Source: a virus. Taken from it: a DNA stretch of 36,915 nucleotides. The notes beneath the pieces are model-generated. The model did not search any database. It was not told where the DNA came from and saw only the letters and a program-made list of their open reading frames with translations. Below are positions 28,201 to 33,357 of the stretch, piece by piece. Within the stretch, counting starts at the first letter, position 1; every line of letters begins with the position of its first letter. The stretch covers positions 1 to 36,915 of IMG/VR virus record IMGVR_UViG_3300032323_001287; one strand, given 5' to 3'. A program made the translations under genes and the position numbers.

Positions 28201-30096
28201 ATTAGAATCAATAACAGTTACATAATAATATCCAGTTGAAATTCCTGAAGAATTAAAATCATATGTGTCATAGTAAACTAGATTTCCATTTACATAATTA
28301 TGGTCTTGAACATAAAAAGAGGATGTGAATCCCTGAAATTCTGCAGGTCTACTTGGTTGTACAAATGTCTGTATTGTTCTTTTATCGTCAGTTACATAAA
28401 TTGTATAATTTGGCAATCCAGAAGATGTTACATAAAAATATTGATTATCTTTACTTAGGTAAGTATTTTGAACTCCCGTAGGAAATTTTGAAATATTTGG
28501 AAAATAATTAATATTATGATTCGCTTTGTAAATTTTTCTACGTATAAATTTAATTTTATTTACATCTATACCTGTCTGTAAAATTTGTATTAATATTTTG
28601 TTAGAATATTTTTTAACCTGATCTGCTGCATCATAATCAATATCTATAATATCTGCTTCAACCTGATTAGAATTTTCATCAAAAAGTAGTATCCTTTCTT
28701 GTTTATAAGCAGAAATTTTATCATATAAGGTTATTCTAAATTTGTTAGATGTTTCCTGTTCATATACCTGAATGTCATGTTTTGTCGGAATATTGTATAT
28801 CCAAGGATTAAATCTAACATTATCTAGTAGATTTTTACCAAAAGAGGACAATTTAATTTTATCTCCAACCCTCAAATTATTTGTATTTTTATAATCTATA
28901 TCTTGAATGACATTTATAACTCTGAATTCTACTTTTGATGTATTTCCAAATCCAATATAACTATAAGCAAATTTATCTTCTACTAAAGGAAGGCCATAAT
29001 TTAACTTTTTGGTTACTCCACTTACTCCCAAAAACTGATTAGAAGTCTTATTAACATAAGAAAGATCTATAAAGTCGGAATTTTCTGGTTTGACCAAAAT
29101 TCTACCAGATTGAGCAAATCCGACAGTTGAATCTACTAGAATATTATCAGCACCTATCTGAACCTCTTCCAATATTTTTGTTTGACCAGAAGCTTGAAAA
29201 GTTCCAGAGATAGAAGAGGAGTCTAAAGAAATTTCATATAAATTCTTGCCCGCAACGGGTCTGAATTCAACATTAAAAATTGATCCGCTTGCAGTTGAAA
29301 TTCCTATATTTTGGAATAAAAAATTACCTTTAATATTGACGGGATCTCCTCCAGAAATTTTTTCAACAAGAATATTACTAGTAACAAAAAAAGTATCAGA
29401 AGAAGGTTTTAATGTAAAATCATTAGGTTTTACTACATCAATATCACTACCATATAAAACTTTGAATAAAAACTTATAAGAAGAATCAGTGCCCTTTGAA
29501 ATATAAAAATTTCTTGCGTTTAACAGTACATTCTCTACAGATACATTTTCATCAAAATTTCTATTTTCAAATCCAAGGAAAAATTCGTATTTAAAATTTT
29601 CGTAAAATTTAAGTAAGAATAAATTACTTAAATTTATAACTGATGCTCCTTCAGAATGTTCATCTGCATTAGTCTCAGAAAAATTTAAAAATTCAGAATT
29701 TTCAAAAGACTCTATAGCATCAATTCCAGAAAAACCCCTAATACATCCAAAAAATGTTGTATTGTTTTTGGATGTATATGTAATTATTTCATCGTCAATT
29801 TTCAACAAACCATATGTATCTGGCCATCCAATTGTACTCTCTACAACTAGAGTATCATCATAAGCTAATATGTCATTAGTTAATGTAGTTTCGGTTGTTA
29901 AATTTGATGGACTAAATTGATCTATATTCTTATATTTTTTTATATTTAAAGCTAGATCTAATGTTCCAGACTGATGTTCTAAAGACTTATAATACTGTCT
30001 TAGAAACTCAACGAATAGAGGAGAATCTTCGTTTAAAAATTGAGGAATTTGGGATTCCAGGATAGAATCGATTTTTACTCTTTTAATTTCTGACAT
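16219..30096 (-). CDS. Giant modular baseplate-region structural protein (4625 aa)
   Basis: The gene occupies the gene 7 position between gp6 and gp8. The start MSEIKRVKIDSILESQIPQF, with EFLRQYYKSLEHQSG, matches the N-terminus of the large wedge-region protein of marine T4-like phages; T4 gp7 itself is about 1030 residues. Modules in order: an IDDEIITY...RG unit (100-130); many 'YYYVKVLDDNRFKLSF' units; GxGY beta repeats, 17 counted from about residue 720 to 4390; a YHYH-like domain (1233-1322); three CKRDxGY helical modules (2585, 2757, 2893); two DDIS.SF.G modules (about 3510, 3780); a propeller-like Asp-box region (about 4075-4365); and a C-terminal YGRYSWSKFYDFQNRA cap. No transmembrane segment is evident. 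The ATG is 1 base after the gp6 stop, so it is co-translated. A wedge or fibre-scaffold role is inferred. Confidence 0.85.
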   Translation of the reverse strand: MSEIKRVKIDSILESQIPQFLNEDSPLFVEFLRQYYKSLEHQSGTLDLALNIKKYKNIDQFSPSNLTTETTLTNDILAYDDTLVVESTIGWPDTYGLLKIDDEIITYTSKNNTTFFGCIRGFSGIDAIESFENSEFLNFSETNADEHSEGASVINLSNLFLLKFYENFKYEFFLGFENRNFDENVSVENVLLNARNFYISKGTDSSYKFLFKVLYGSDIDVVKPNDFTLKPSSDTFFVTSNILVEKISGGDPVNIKGNFLFQNIGISTASGSIFNVEFRPVAGKNLYEISLDSSSISGTFQASGQTKILEEVQIGADNILVDSTVGFAQSGRILVKPENSDFIDLSYVNKTSNQFLGVSGVTKKLNYGLPLVEDKFAYSYIGFGNTSKVEFRVINVIQDIDYKNTNNLRVGDKIKLSSFGKNLLDNVRFNPWIYNIPTKHDIQVYEQETSNKFRITLYDKISAYKQERILLFDENSNQVEADIIDIDYDAADQVKKYSNKILIQILQTGIDVNKIKFIRRKIYKANHNINYFPNISKFPTGVQNTYLSKDNQYFYVTSSGLPNYTIYVTDDKRTIQTFVQPSRPAEFQGFTSSFYVQDHNYVNGNLVYYDTYDFNSSGISTGYYYVTVIDSNNIKLSFSKSDIFSKKYLEAKSGISSDTIVIGGFENKSLEHQKILKKFPFTPAKVSASDDINKRTTNNKQVGLLANGVELLSATYFDENIFYGSIDSIEVTNRGSGYDVVNPPNIEIVDSLGSGAKAHVNLSGKVERIKIISPGIGYQTKPKINIFGGNGQGCSLESNLVKSRLSYGFKSDINVDEPSNSISFLTNISFEDGEEVIYNSNTNLDVPGLINGSTYFVGIVSETKVKLYSSKENALTKTNEVNIVGVSSGFHFFSTLKSKNTITEIYVKDPGQGYSNRKIKVPSILSFDNNTTGINTFDSYIFAPKHGFADVELVTYSTTNTSISGLNTSHYYYVKVLDDNRFKLSFAGVGISSLSTDNYVNNKYIKFESLGVGTHTIGYPPITISVEATSALGSTSIISPTLKPIILGQIDDVYIESPGVSYGCTDIINFHRRPNVGISSIKSPASLIPIVVNGKIVDVKITNGGDGYREDSDIIITGDGDFAKIEPIIDSQGKLSQVNIIDGGVGYGVSNTILKLENRGKNAKFLANLKQWKVDQVVKLQNYINENDDSVLLDSKNRNLGLQVCSYYIPKKLRYQLSDNFTAFDKETSGELRHSPILGYAYDGNPIYGPYGYDTPSGGSIRQIKTSYVLKPIVDPSIRPPSFPSGYFVDDYVYDGSGDLDEHNGRFCVTPEYPDGVYAYFYSVDIDISKVAKNKYPYIVGPTFYNIPLEENFLPVYNQDSEFFTNEVTRNIGPYYLNYSRSSYELIDNVSENYKQEFEITKLNTGKIQNVSIFSPGDNYKVNDLVILDNEGSGGTGANIVVSKLKGKNIEDISIQSKTFSDVVFIPKFNKIEAQFDTPHEFSDLEPVVISGISTISAIELEGLYNINVNSRAVQLLEDIPAQVVTGISTFIKVKDISGFSVNDFIGIGSERLLITEISPERSGFYVNRIVNTGVHTTGIDDVILLPKKFTFTTKKPIPGIFIPNTVTFFNPKESVGTGSSGSTRIVVGLGTTSFESRFIPPKSIYLPGHKFYTGQPLTYNAGLGGTSLYVNTVGSAVSFVILNNQTVYAVNLGQDYIGLSTVGYTTSSGIGTDLSCVEFWDLDQSFGVIGAAHSLTTQNSNLLGSVKRVSGIVTTSDSHGLLVGDEIQLKILSTLTETYKVFFDKINRKILIGEYTFNNGNVSISKNHIQHTSFENIKNGTKVIYFANNPLGGLSNGKSYFILKRDINKISFCEYEDDVYKSKEIDITSLSSGGTQSIKIINPQITPYNGSLITFDVSDDSLSDMILDFYVDSNFTRKVEIIGLFEEGFAITRSGIPGQPNSFVSLDTNKTNFPKVLYYKLNSLSPLDQSKNQLSVDKEVSSFNKIDIIDHQLNTKIKIDLIDDDNIFSFNSTKNLTSTELQILPTANISYTTTSKTANGPIENIKINFGGRGYLKIPSISNILSESGNNAILKLTSNDIGKIESLKRIKDGFDYPTDPTLSAQLSSTIVCGIKNIRTIDTIKIVNSGKKYNTAPILFVKNGGDIELKSNINGGSVTSVDIIKNSTNLASPLDIIPIYNSNGYEIDAFQISGTDVTIELFNTPTSYPLINSGYGSTITEFPFSLGDEIFIEKCLLTNETNSLANYNSSAYNYAFFTVTGVNTSNNTITYDMSGITTGSFGTYNSDRRGVVVNRKDMASFEMILKDDVNYQSSEKVISPKFSGKIMENGWDNKLNQMRITNGVGDLQIGDSLFGESSKVNGVVEYLSYFELDSSLGATRSNETSTNSDGILNDYQQRISDNFYYQKFSYSLRTNVPYSTWRESVRSIVHPSGFQEFSDYTLFTQPTLTEVSVGIAKSINMKPKLLGGDSTLLFNIDSKLDFSSRKNYALVYEDDPYPDGSVDKIFFTEGVELRPYILNQTNKVIRIDDISSQFTGTTETTFNGRYYDASDLLDLNREFIQEEVVAFVEFNYPNIGLSTTYSATKCKRDVGYIVDAVSHDLKYNSNNKSVEAGLAYWNAGASYVINETEETLFAYNYVKFIGQYIINNQTPPTLYQSVVSQQFNFSIVDDPLNESSTKYKNARNLILLNKREIQDRSLAAVAVAHSDFYFPGDLQTNSRSRYYDGYRLIQQNRTEIVDTAWNNTVAVYPGISSTQTKCKRDIGYFVDAISTDVFTGGNSYARKFVLQYFANGLPILNGLAGEELESIYAFGEASILMRKAVRNQLTIQDLTVTAGPPVYGIGVTVAITSTAACTDVQNTIITLAGIVTTIISLGSTSSLPVANPGTYTTGGLKCFRDLGYIVDGVAQDISYGTNQHTIYNTKKYFDGAGVALTTGLVGEESQSILVFETSKYFMKQAITNQLYGRDLTIEVDPLTGVNTSPSSYIDIQTNIDTLVGILTVAIGNSSLSGIPTENYGTTDCADVRTSLGNYIGIITSIIGLGTAFAPSRTYPTLTLGGAVVGLSTFKLKNKGTSLFKHEFNSSNSDIVSVSQNIFNIVNHNYQTGQELTYNFGNGTPIGIATTSYVGTGATVLMQVNNLNGTAVLENGYSVSITTSITGISTVLSPVGPTSKSYVQSVGLTTTGSGAEFTVFITYSPSTGQPLSTSILPTKGGTGYVVGQTVSIAGTYIGGTTPTNNLTFKISKTGPTGIQTRANEVYSNVPSNDSNGAIFNVSRNSSGYVSSVNVVNGGVGYALTSVVSIAGTYLGGSTNDYVSFSPLVLGSNKLPETVFVYKLSDNQFGLLGLSTSSVFLDITQLGVGTHSLSLKNPNPSVLIAVDNIVQPPLSRSPLTISLGSSVSTATTTIINISSGISSIIVGDVIKLNSEYLEIKNILLTQNKLDVERGSFGSVSGIHTVGTSGTVFKGKFNIVGDTIFFSTPPYGSTGPTGIETRSSFSGRAFSRQIDSNEPRDRNIILDDISTSFTGIAATQFTVRVDGSTTTTLFNNVNNSTNISNNPLIFINGVFQTPSVDVTVENSVTNSLAFLSGTPSAGRISAVSISTSFGYQPRLVASADAVVSVSGTISSVIVNGGGSGYRNAPSVSLASTIGYGASLVALVGTSGTTLGIITSIQVVSPGIGYTITSPPTVVIGIPTGYSNLGLAYTGGTSGVGQKAKITVEVGSGSSIISYKFDDPGIGYKVGDKLKVVGIPTVSGSTLTEFVLTIDSVETDSFSGFYPGQFTIFNDISSSFNGFRRKFTLSVEINGENQIINLKTPTGTDLDITNNIFIFINDVLQDPTYSYTFNGSRVVFTEPPIEGSKCTILYYRGSSVDVVEIVPPKTIKEGDSVVIQESANDPFDIEQFDRVVKTLTSSDQLETFVYSNIGINTNVAKFRPLTWNKQKQDRIISGTLFSKSRPNLQSNITPTANIIKKILPSDDVIYVDNAFPLFSDLDQLNENVRDILITEHREISPATGQATVSGASTVASILVTNPGVGYANTLSPKVRISSSSIKKKDPIYNWQYADISGITTLSIFNEVSYGNQFVAVGNSSLYSYSFDGQLWITGNVGVGSTVNLKSVKKVSVGSSDIFLTVGSKAKIAQAVGYSSTLTSWTQIPCFEEITLVGVGVVGYNLTTYNGTFNSISAGNDSWVVVGAGGSIFTSSGIITSRFISRFSGVIQDLNSVAYGNQYFVAVGNNGTVISSDNGSSWDINQNGVVLQKYNKVIFDGNKFVVVGNGGTILKSINRNLYQLVPNNIDSSENIINITYFDSLYVAITSANKMYYSYNLSDWTYRDTLQPNQLNDSLFANDLGIEGTFISVGYAGTIITSTPVYHRATAEAVVVGGQVSSIDITDGGFGYFDYDIPSVIIETDTFKTELVKSFKVTGDYGDIIGITTFIPGTPGIGTTSPKIEFRLKSETYDNTTLGVGYSSPNTFGVTASQLQKGDYFVISQSNVQTDGSLIGISTFLGGMSNYPNSKIGIATNFLDGVYIVENVTTAFAGIVTVTCHFAPDSGTSVSVSDRGTYNAGTLTFSGINTNGFYGRYSWSKFYDFQNRALSLTGSKSFDVYTDNGLTGLSTSPKVFRTRPNLSN
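17005..17880 (-). other. Propeller-like Asp-box region in giant protein
   Basis: Residues about 4075-4365 contain repeated units of the type YGNQ[FY][FV]AVGN..[ST], e.g. FVAVGNSS, YFVAVGNNGTVISSDNGSSW, KFVVVGNGGTILKS and FISVGYAGTIITS. One is a full Asp-box (SSDNGSSW at about residue 4232), and variants such as YSFDGQLW, YSSTLTSW and YSYNLSDW occur where the others should be. This pattern is known from BNR/Asp-box beta-propellers, including Ycf48-like and sialidase-like folds. About six blades can be counted. No sialidase catalytic residues are recognisable, so a binding rather than enzymatic role is more likely. Confidence 0.6.
20985..22345 (-). other. Triplicated CKRDxGY helical modules in giant protein
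   Basis: Three modules start with Cys-[KF]-R-D-[VIL]-G-Y-[IF]-V-D-[AG]-[VI] at residues about 2585, 2757 and 2893. Each continues into a predicted helical segment with Tyr, Phe and Ala positions (GLAYWNAGASYVI; ARKFVLQYFANG; NTKKYFDGAG). Interleaved shorter helical units follow (CTDVQNTIITLAGIVTTII; CADVRTSLGNYIGIITSII). They stand out as mainly alpha-helical in an otherwise beta-rich protein. I recall the CKRDxGY motif from marine phage structural proteins; its function is not known to me. Confidence 0.65.
26131..26400 (-). other. YHYH-like domain in giant protein
   Basis: Residues 1233-1322 contain LGYAYDGNPIYGPYGY and, about 65 residues later, LDEHNGRF followed by GVYAYFYSVD. These are the two hallmark blocks of the YHYH domain, except that the name-giving Tyr-His-Tyr-His is replaced by Tyr-Ala-Tyr-Phe-Tyr. 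The fold is probably kept while the histidine site is lost. Confidence 0.75.
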
Positions 30097-30097
30097 T

Positions 30098-31969
30098 TTA
30101 TCTCGTATACTGACCGTTTAGATAACTTGAAGTTGGAACATATTGTGTAGCTGAAATATTTTCACCAGAAGTAATTGTATCTTCAATCATAGTTATTATT
30201 GATTTTTGTATATCAACTTGAAGATACAAATCTTTCAGTCCAATAACATCATTAGATTCTGGAATGGCTTGAACTTCAATTACTCCATTTTCTGTAATTG
30301 GATCTACTATATTTACCACATCTAAAAGTATCTCTCCAGTTTTATAATTAATAGTTCCGGCATTAGCTTTAATGATTGTTGGAACATTATTATCTACTTT
30401 AAAAAAGAATATTTTTCCAAAATTTTCTTGAGTTTGAATATCAGCCATGTAAACAGTTTCAGAAATACCAGATATTTTAAATCCGGTTGATTTTACAGAG
30501 TATCCATCTTTTTTGATATGAATTTTATTTCCAAAACATAACTCATATGTAGCTAAACTATTTAACACCGGAATCAAATCCCTTCTCATTTTAACTTTTG
30601 TTATGTTTGATGTAACTGCTTTGTCAGCGTCATCTATCAATCCTACCACTTTACTATATTTAAATCTTCCACCAAAACTATTAACATCAGAAGATTTTGA
30701 ATATGTTGTTAAAGTATTTAAAATTTTACCTCTAATGGATTCTGGTCGTGTAGATCTATTTACGTTGTAATATACAGAAGCGTCTATTTCAACATATAAG
30801 TATGATAAGTCAATAATTTCAGGTTGAATTCCTGCTATTGAATATTGTTTTAATGATCTTGAAATTTCTTGTTTGGTCAGAGATGATAAAAATGTTCCAT
30901 TTCTTGGTTTTATTGAAATGAAAACTTTACCATACTCTGGTGGATCCAACTCTTCTCCACCATATGCAGTGACAGAATCTACATTTGAGTAAATATATGG
31001 AATAAGTCCCTTATAATCATTTGCTGTAACTGCTCTATATTGAGAAGCATATACTCTTGGAGCTAAATATTTGATAGAATCAATGTTTTCTATTTCATCT
31101 CCGTTTTGAGATGTAGATTGTGTAATTGGTAAAGAAACTCCTGACGTAATTTCTTCAAGATTATTATCCTTTAGTATTCCAGCAAAAGTAAAATTGGATG
31201 CACCATTACCAGAAGTACCGTTCGTTACAATATAACTAACTTCAATTCTACTTCCATCGGGCGGCCTTTTTCCTAAAATATCATCTCCAAATCTAATTTC
31301 ATATTTTTGATCAGCAACTTCTTGAATCAGGAATATTCTAGAGTCTTTGTTAATATTTAAAATATTATCATAAATTGTATAAACTTCTGTTACTTCATCA
31401 GTAACCCTAACTCTAATTGTAGTTGTATCGATATTAGGATTTGGTAAAATAAATCTTTGATTTGGTTGAGAGTAATTCATTATAAAGGTACTAGTCAAGT
31501 ACCTACCTTCATAGATTTCTAAATTATTAAAATTTGCAAATCCATCATTTTCTATAGGAGTAGTAAAATTTTCTGGAATTGAAAATATAAAATTACCTCC
31601 AGTTACAGCACCTAATGCGATTGTTCCTGCATAAACAGTGACTGTTCTAGAATTATTATTATTTCTCATATCTACTGAGAAAGTAATCTTAGCTCTTGAA
31701 GATCTTCTAGATCTAGGGACATACCCAATGTTACGAGCTAAGGATACAACGTTTTCTCTCAGAGTTGCACTATCAAGAAAAGTTTCATTTACTGCCATAT
31801 TTGTATTATAGGCAGTGATATAACTGTTATAAGCTAAAAGATCGATTAGTGTAGAGAAGTTCGATCCTTCAAAATCAAAATCTGTAAAATTACTATTTGA
31901 ACGCAAGTAATCCTTGATCTGCGTTCTCAGATCGTTAAAGTCTAAATTTGTAAATTGATTAAATGACAT
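30098..31969 (-). CDS. 6: Baseplate wedge subunit gp6
   Basis: The protein is 623 residues, close to T4 gp6 (660). The N-terminus (FTNLDFNDLRTQIKDYLRSN, LLAYNSYITAYNTNMAVNE, ARNIGYVPRSRRSSRA) is a textbook gp6/baseplate J-like start, and RFGDDILGKRPPDGSRIEVS (about residue 230) and APRVYASQYRAVTANDYKGL (about 310) match the core of the family. In T4, gp6 dimers form the continuous inner ring that connects the six wedges around the hub. The ATG overlaps the TAA of gp25 (TAATG), and the giant gene starts 1 base after its own stop, so all three are translationally coupled and expected in defined ratios. Confidence is high from multiple family blocks and gene order. Confidence 0.95.
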   Translation of the reverse strand: MSFNQFTNLDFNDLRTQIKDYLRSNSNFTDFDFEGSNFSTLIDLLAYNSYITAYNTNMAVNETFLDSATLRENVVSLARNIGYVPRSRRSSRAKITFSVDMRNNNNSRTVTVYAGTIALGAVTGGNFIFSIPENFTTPIENDGFANFNNLEIYEGRYLTSTFIMNYSQPNQRFILPNPNIDTTTIRVRVTDEVTEVYTIYDNILNINKDSRIFLIQEVADQKYEIRFGDDILGKRPPDGSRIEVSYIVTNGTSGNGASNFTFAGILKDNNLEEITSGVSLPITQSTSQNGDEIENIDSIKYLAPRVYASQYRAVTANDYKGLIPYIYSNVDSVTAYGGEELDPPEYGKVFISIKPRNGTFLSSLTKQEISRSLKQYSIAGIQPEIIDLSYLYVEIDASVYYNVNRSTRPESIRGKILNTLTTYSKSSDVNSFGGRFKYSKVVGLIDDADKAVTSNITKVKMRRDLIPVLNSLATYELCFGNKIHIKKDGYSVKSTGFKISGISETVYMADIQTQENFGKIFFFKVDNNVPTIIKANAGTINYKTGEILLDVVNIVDPITENGVIEVQAIPESNDVIGLKDLYLQVDIQKSIITMIEDTITSGENISATQYVPTSSYLNGQYTR

Positions 31970-32367
31970 TAGACTCTAGTTGGTTGTAATATGAAATCTA
32001 CTGTTTGAGTTGCAATTGGCAATCCAATAATGTCATAGCTTATGATAATATTTAATTCATTAGTATATTCTGGATAGTTAACTTCAACGGAAGATACTCT
32101 TATTCTTGGTTCAAAATTTTTAAGTAAAGTTTCAATGTCAATTTGCAAACTTCTTGCTAAAGGGACTGATTGAAGTTCAAATACAGAATTTTCAATATCA
32201 GTCCCTAAGAGAGAATTAAAAAATCTTTCCCCAATTCTAGTTCTAACTAAATTGACTACAGACTTTTTAATAGCATCAGCATCATTTAATGATAAAATAT
32301 CATTAGTTACAGGATTTCTAGTAAATGTAAGACTAATATCTTTAAATTTTCTAGAAATCCTGTTCAT
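31969..32367 (-). CDS. 25: Baseplate wedge subunit gp25 (GPW/gp25 family)
   Basis: The protein has 132 residues from the ATG at 32367, the same length as T4 gp25. Family signatures are visible: the N-terminal FKDISLTFTRNP, the helix DADAIKKSVVNLVRTRIGER, the EPRI-type motif NFEPRIRVSSVEV, and the C-terminal strand block LNIIISYDI. gp25 binds the gp6 ring and helps initiate sheath assembly. A GTG codon lies directly before the ATG (GTGATG). I choose the ATG because the sequence then matches the family start and length. An AATAAATA late promoter ends only about 16 bases upstream, which leaves a very short leader without a good Shine-Dalgarno. The gene opens the wedge operon 25-6-giant-8-DUF4815. 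Confidence 0.95.
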   Translation of the reverse strand: MNRISRKFKDISLTFTRNPVTNDILSLNDADAIKKSVVNLVRTRIGERFFNSLLGTDIENSVFELQSVPLARSLQIDIETLLKNFEPRIRVSSVEVNYPEYTNELNIIISYDIIGLPIATQTVDFILQPTRV

Positions 32368-32382
32368 CACTCAAACTAAGGG

Positions 32383-32390
32383 TATTTATT
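32383..32390 (-). promoter_or_regulatory. T4-type late promoter (AATAAATA) for the wedge operon
   Basis: AATAAATA on the minus strand fits NATAAATA and lies 16 bases before the chosen gp25 ATG. It sits in the short gap after the stop of the 79-residue gene. If used, the mRNA leader would be only about 10 bases. Confidence 0.65.
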
Positions 32391-32407
32391 ATATGTATAA
32401 GACCACT

Positions 32408-32647
32408 TTACCACTTTTTACCATAGGTTGGTTCAGTTCCATATGACCAATCATCATAATCATCATCGTTTCTGATTCTCTCATGAAGATCAGTTTGCTT
32501 TTTGAGATCATGTTTTGGTGCAGTATCGTGCATAATCTCTTGAATGATTCTATTTTTATTTGGTTTTTGGTAATCTGTGACTAAACTTGTGGTTCCCCAC
32601 GTCTGATACATGTAATTAGTATCACGGTCAACTGGTAAATTAGACAT
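32408..32647 (-). CDS. Small hydrophilic conserved-type phage protein (79 aa)
   Basis: I do not recognise a function. The protein is polar and charged: the N-terminus MSNLPVDRDTNYMYQTWGT is followed by a basic middle (YQKPNKNR, KHDLKKQTDLHERIR) and an acidic, aromatic tail (NDDDYDDWSYGTEPTYGKKW). No membrane segment or signal is visible, and it is probably partly disordered. The start is secure: AGGAG (32658-32654) lies 6 bases before the ATG, but that site is partly covered by a 7-bp hairpin (32657-32673), which may tune translation. It lies directly upstream of gp25, so a baseplate or assembly role is possible from position alone. Confidence 0.7.
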   Translation of the reverse strand: MSNLPVDRDTNYMYQTWGTTSLVTDYQKPNKNRIIQEIMHDTAPKHDLKKQTDLHERIRNDDDYDDWSYGTEPTYGKKW

Positions 32648-32656
32648 TTTTAGCTC

Positions 32657-32673
32657 CTGATTTGTTAAATCAG
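32657..32673 (-). promoter_or_regulatory. Hairpin overlapping the ribosome binding site of the 79-aa gene
   Basis: On the minus strand CTGATTT-AAC-AAATCAG forms a perfect 7-bp stem with a 3-base loop, and its last two bases are the first two bases of the AGGAG Shine-Dalgarno. There is no T run after it, so it is not an intrinsic terminator. It is better read as a structure that may limit ribosome access or protect the 5' end of a processed message. Confidence 0.5.
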
Positions 32674-32690
32674 AACTTTTTACGGGGTTG

Positions 32691-33158
32691 CTATCCCGAA
32701 ATTTCGTCTTCTGTTACCGATTCGTAGTCGTCACCAAGTATCTTTTTGAGATAATCCTCGTTCCAGTAGGTATAATACTCAGTTTTTGCTAATTTTTTCC
32801 TAATTTTGCTCAATTTTATCTTCGATTGGCACAAAATTAAGTTAAATCTCTTATTATTTGTCTGAATTCCGTTGATAAACGTTGGTTGAGAGGCGCAATC
32901 CTCAAAAAATGAGTAATATTGGAACTTTTCATTATATATTTCTACCCATTTTTTGACTTGATCGAGACTCCAAAAGTCATCTACAATAAAAACGATGACA
33001 TCATACCCAGGTTCGGGTACAATATCATCGATTGGACATTCAATAATTTTAGTTTTAGAACCAGAAGCATAAGGACATACAGAGAATCCTCCAAGTTCTT
33101 CTCTTTCTTTGGCTACTTCCTTAGCCCATTCTAAAATATACGCTTCTTTCTCGTTCAT
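32691..33158 (-). CDS. Uncharacterised phage protein with CPYA motif (155 aa)
   Basis: The N-terminal 25 residues are helical and charged (EAYILEWAKEVAKEREELGG), followed by FSVCPYASGSKTKIIECPID. Further on are YDVIVFIVDDFWSLDQVKKW, TFINGIQTNNKRFNLILCQS and a C-terminal YYTYWNEDYLKKILG. The order of a W-x(n)-LCPFA-like motif and an N..Y.tL.L-like block is reminiscent of DUF1415 proteins, but this is a weak resemblance made by eye. Four cysteines are present. AGGA lies about 6 bases upstream of the ATG, which begins 2 bases after the stop of the 53-residue gene, so the two are coupled. The function is unknown. Confidence 0.7.
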   Translation of the reverse strand: MNEKEAYILEWAKEVAKEREELGGFSVCPYASGSKTKIIECPIDDIVPEPGYDVIVFIVDDFWSLDQVKKWVEIYNEKFQYYSFFEDCASQPTFINGIQTNNKRFNLILCQSKIKLSKIRKKLAKTEYYTYWNEDYLKKILGDDYESVTEDEISG

Positions 33159-33160
33159 GA

Positions 33161-33322
33161 TTATCCTGCTGCAAGAGGAGAATTTGGATTTGGTTTAGAA
33201 ACGTAATTTCCAGTCTTAACTTGTTGTGCAACATTGTAACCAAAAACTTTTGCCTCTTCTGGTGGAGTTTCAGGAGAATCTGAGGCATTTGGTCCTAGTT
33301 TTGGAGTTAACTCTTCTGACAT
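33161..33322 (-). CDS. Small proline-rich protein (53 aa)
   Basis: The frame runs from ATG at 33322 to TAA at 33161 and encodes 53 residues (begins MSEELTPKLGPNASDSPETP, ends NPNSPLAAG). It has eight prolines, an acidic N-terminal half, and a KTGNYVSKP segment that echoes KTGYVAGKP in the neighbouring 49-residue protein. It is probably disordered, with no recognisable domain. Support as a gene comes from tight packing: an ACTAAATA late-promoter-like site lies 28 bases upstream, and the next gene starts 2 bases after the stop. No Shine-Dalgarno is evident. Function unknown. Confidence 0.65.
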   Translation of the reverse strand: MSEELTPKLGPNASDSPETPPEEAKVFGYNVAQQVKTGNYVSKPNPNSPLAAG

Positions 33323-33349
33323 TTTTATAAAAATATAGTGGTTTAGAGT

Positions 33350-33357
33350 TATTTAGT
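33350..33357 (-). promoter_or_regulatory. Possible late promoter variant (ACTAAATA)
   Basis: The octamer is identical to that before the gp8-like gene and lies 28 bases before the ATG at 33322. Its first base is the last base of the upstream gene's TAA stop. It is a two-mismatch variant of TATAAATA, so support is moderate. Confidence 0.4.

Noticed and set aside
16219-30096. The giant gene as a fusion or assembly error of several genes
   Set aside because: The frame is continuous for 4625 codons, codon use is uniform, and module types recur along its whole length, so a natural single gene is the simpler reading, though not proven without reads.
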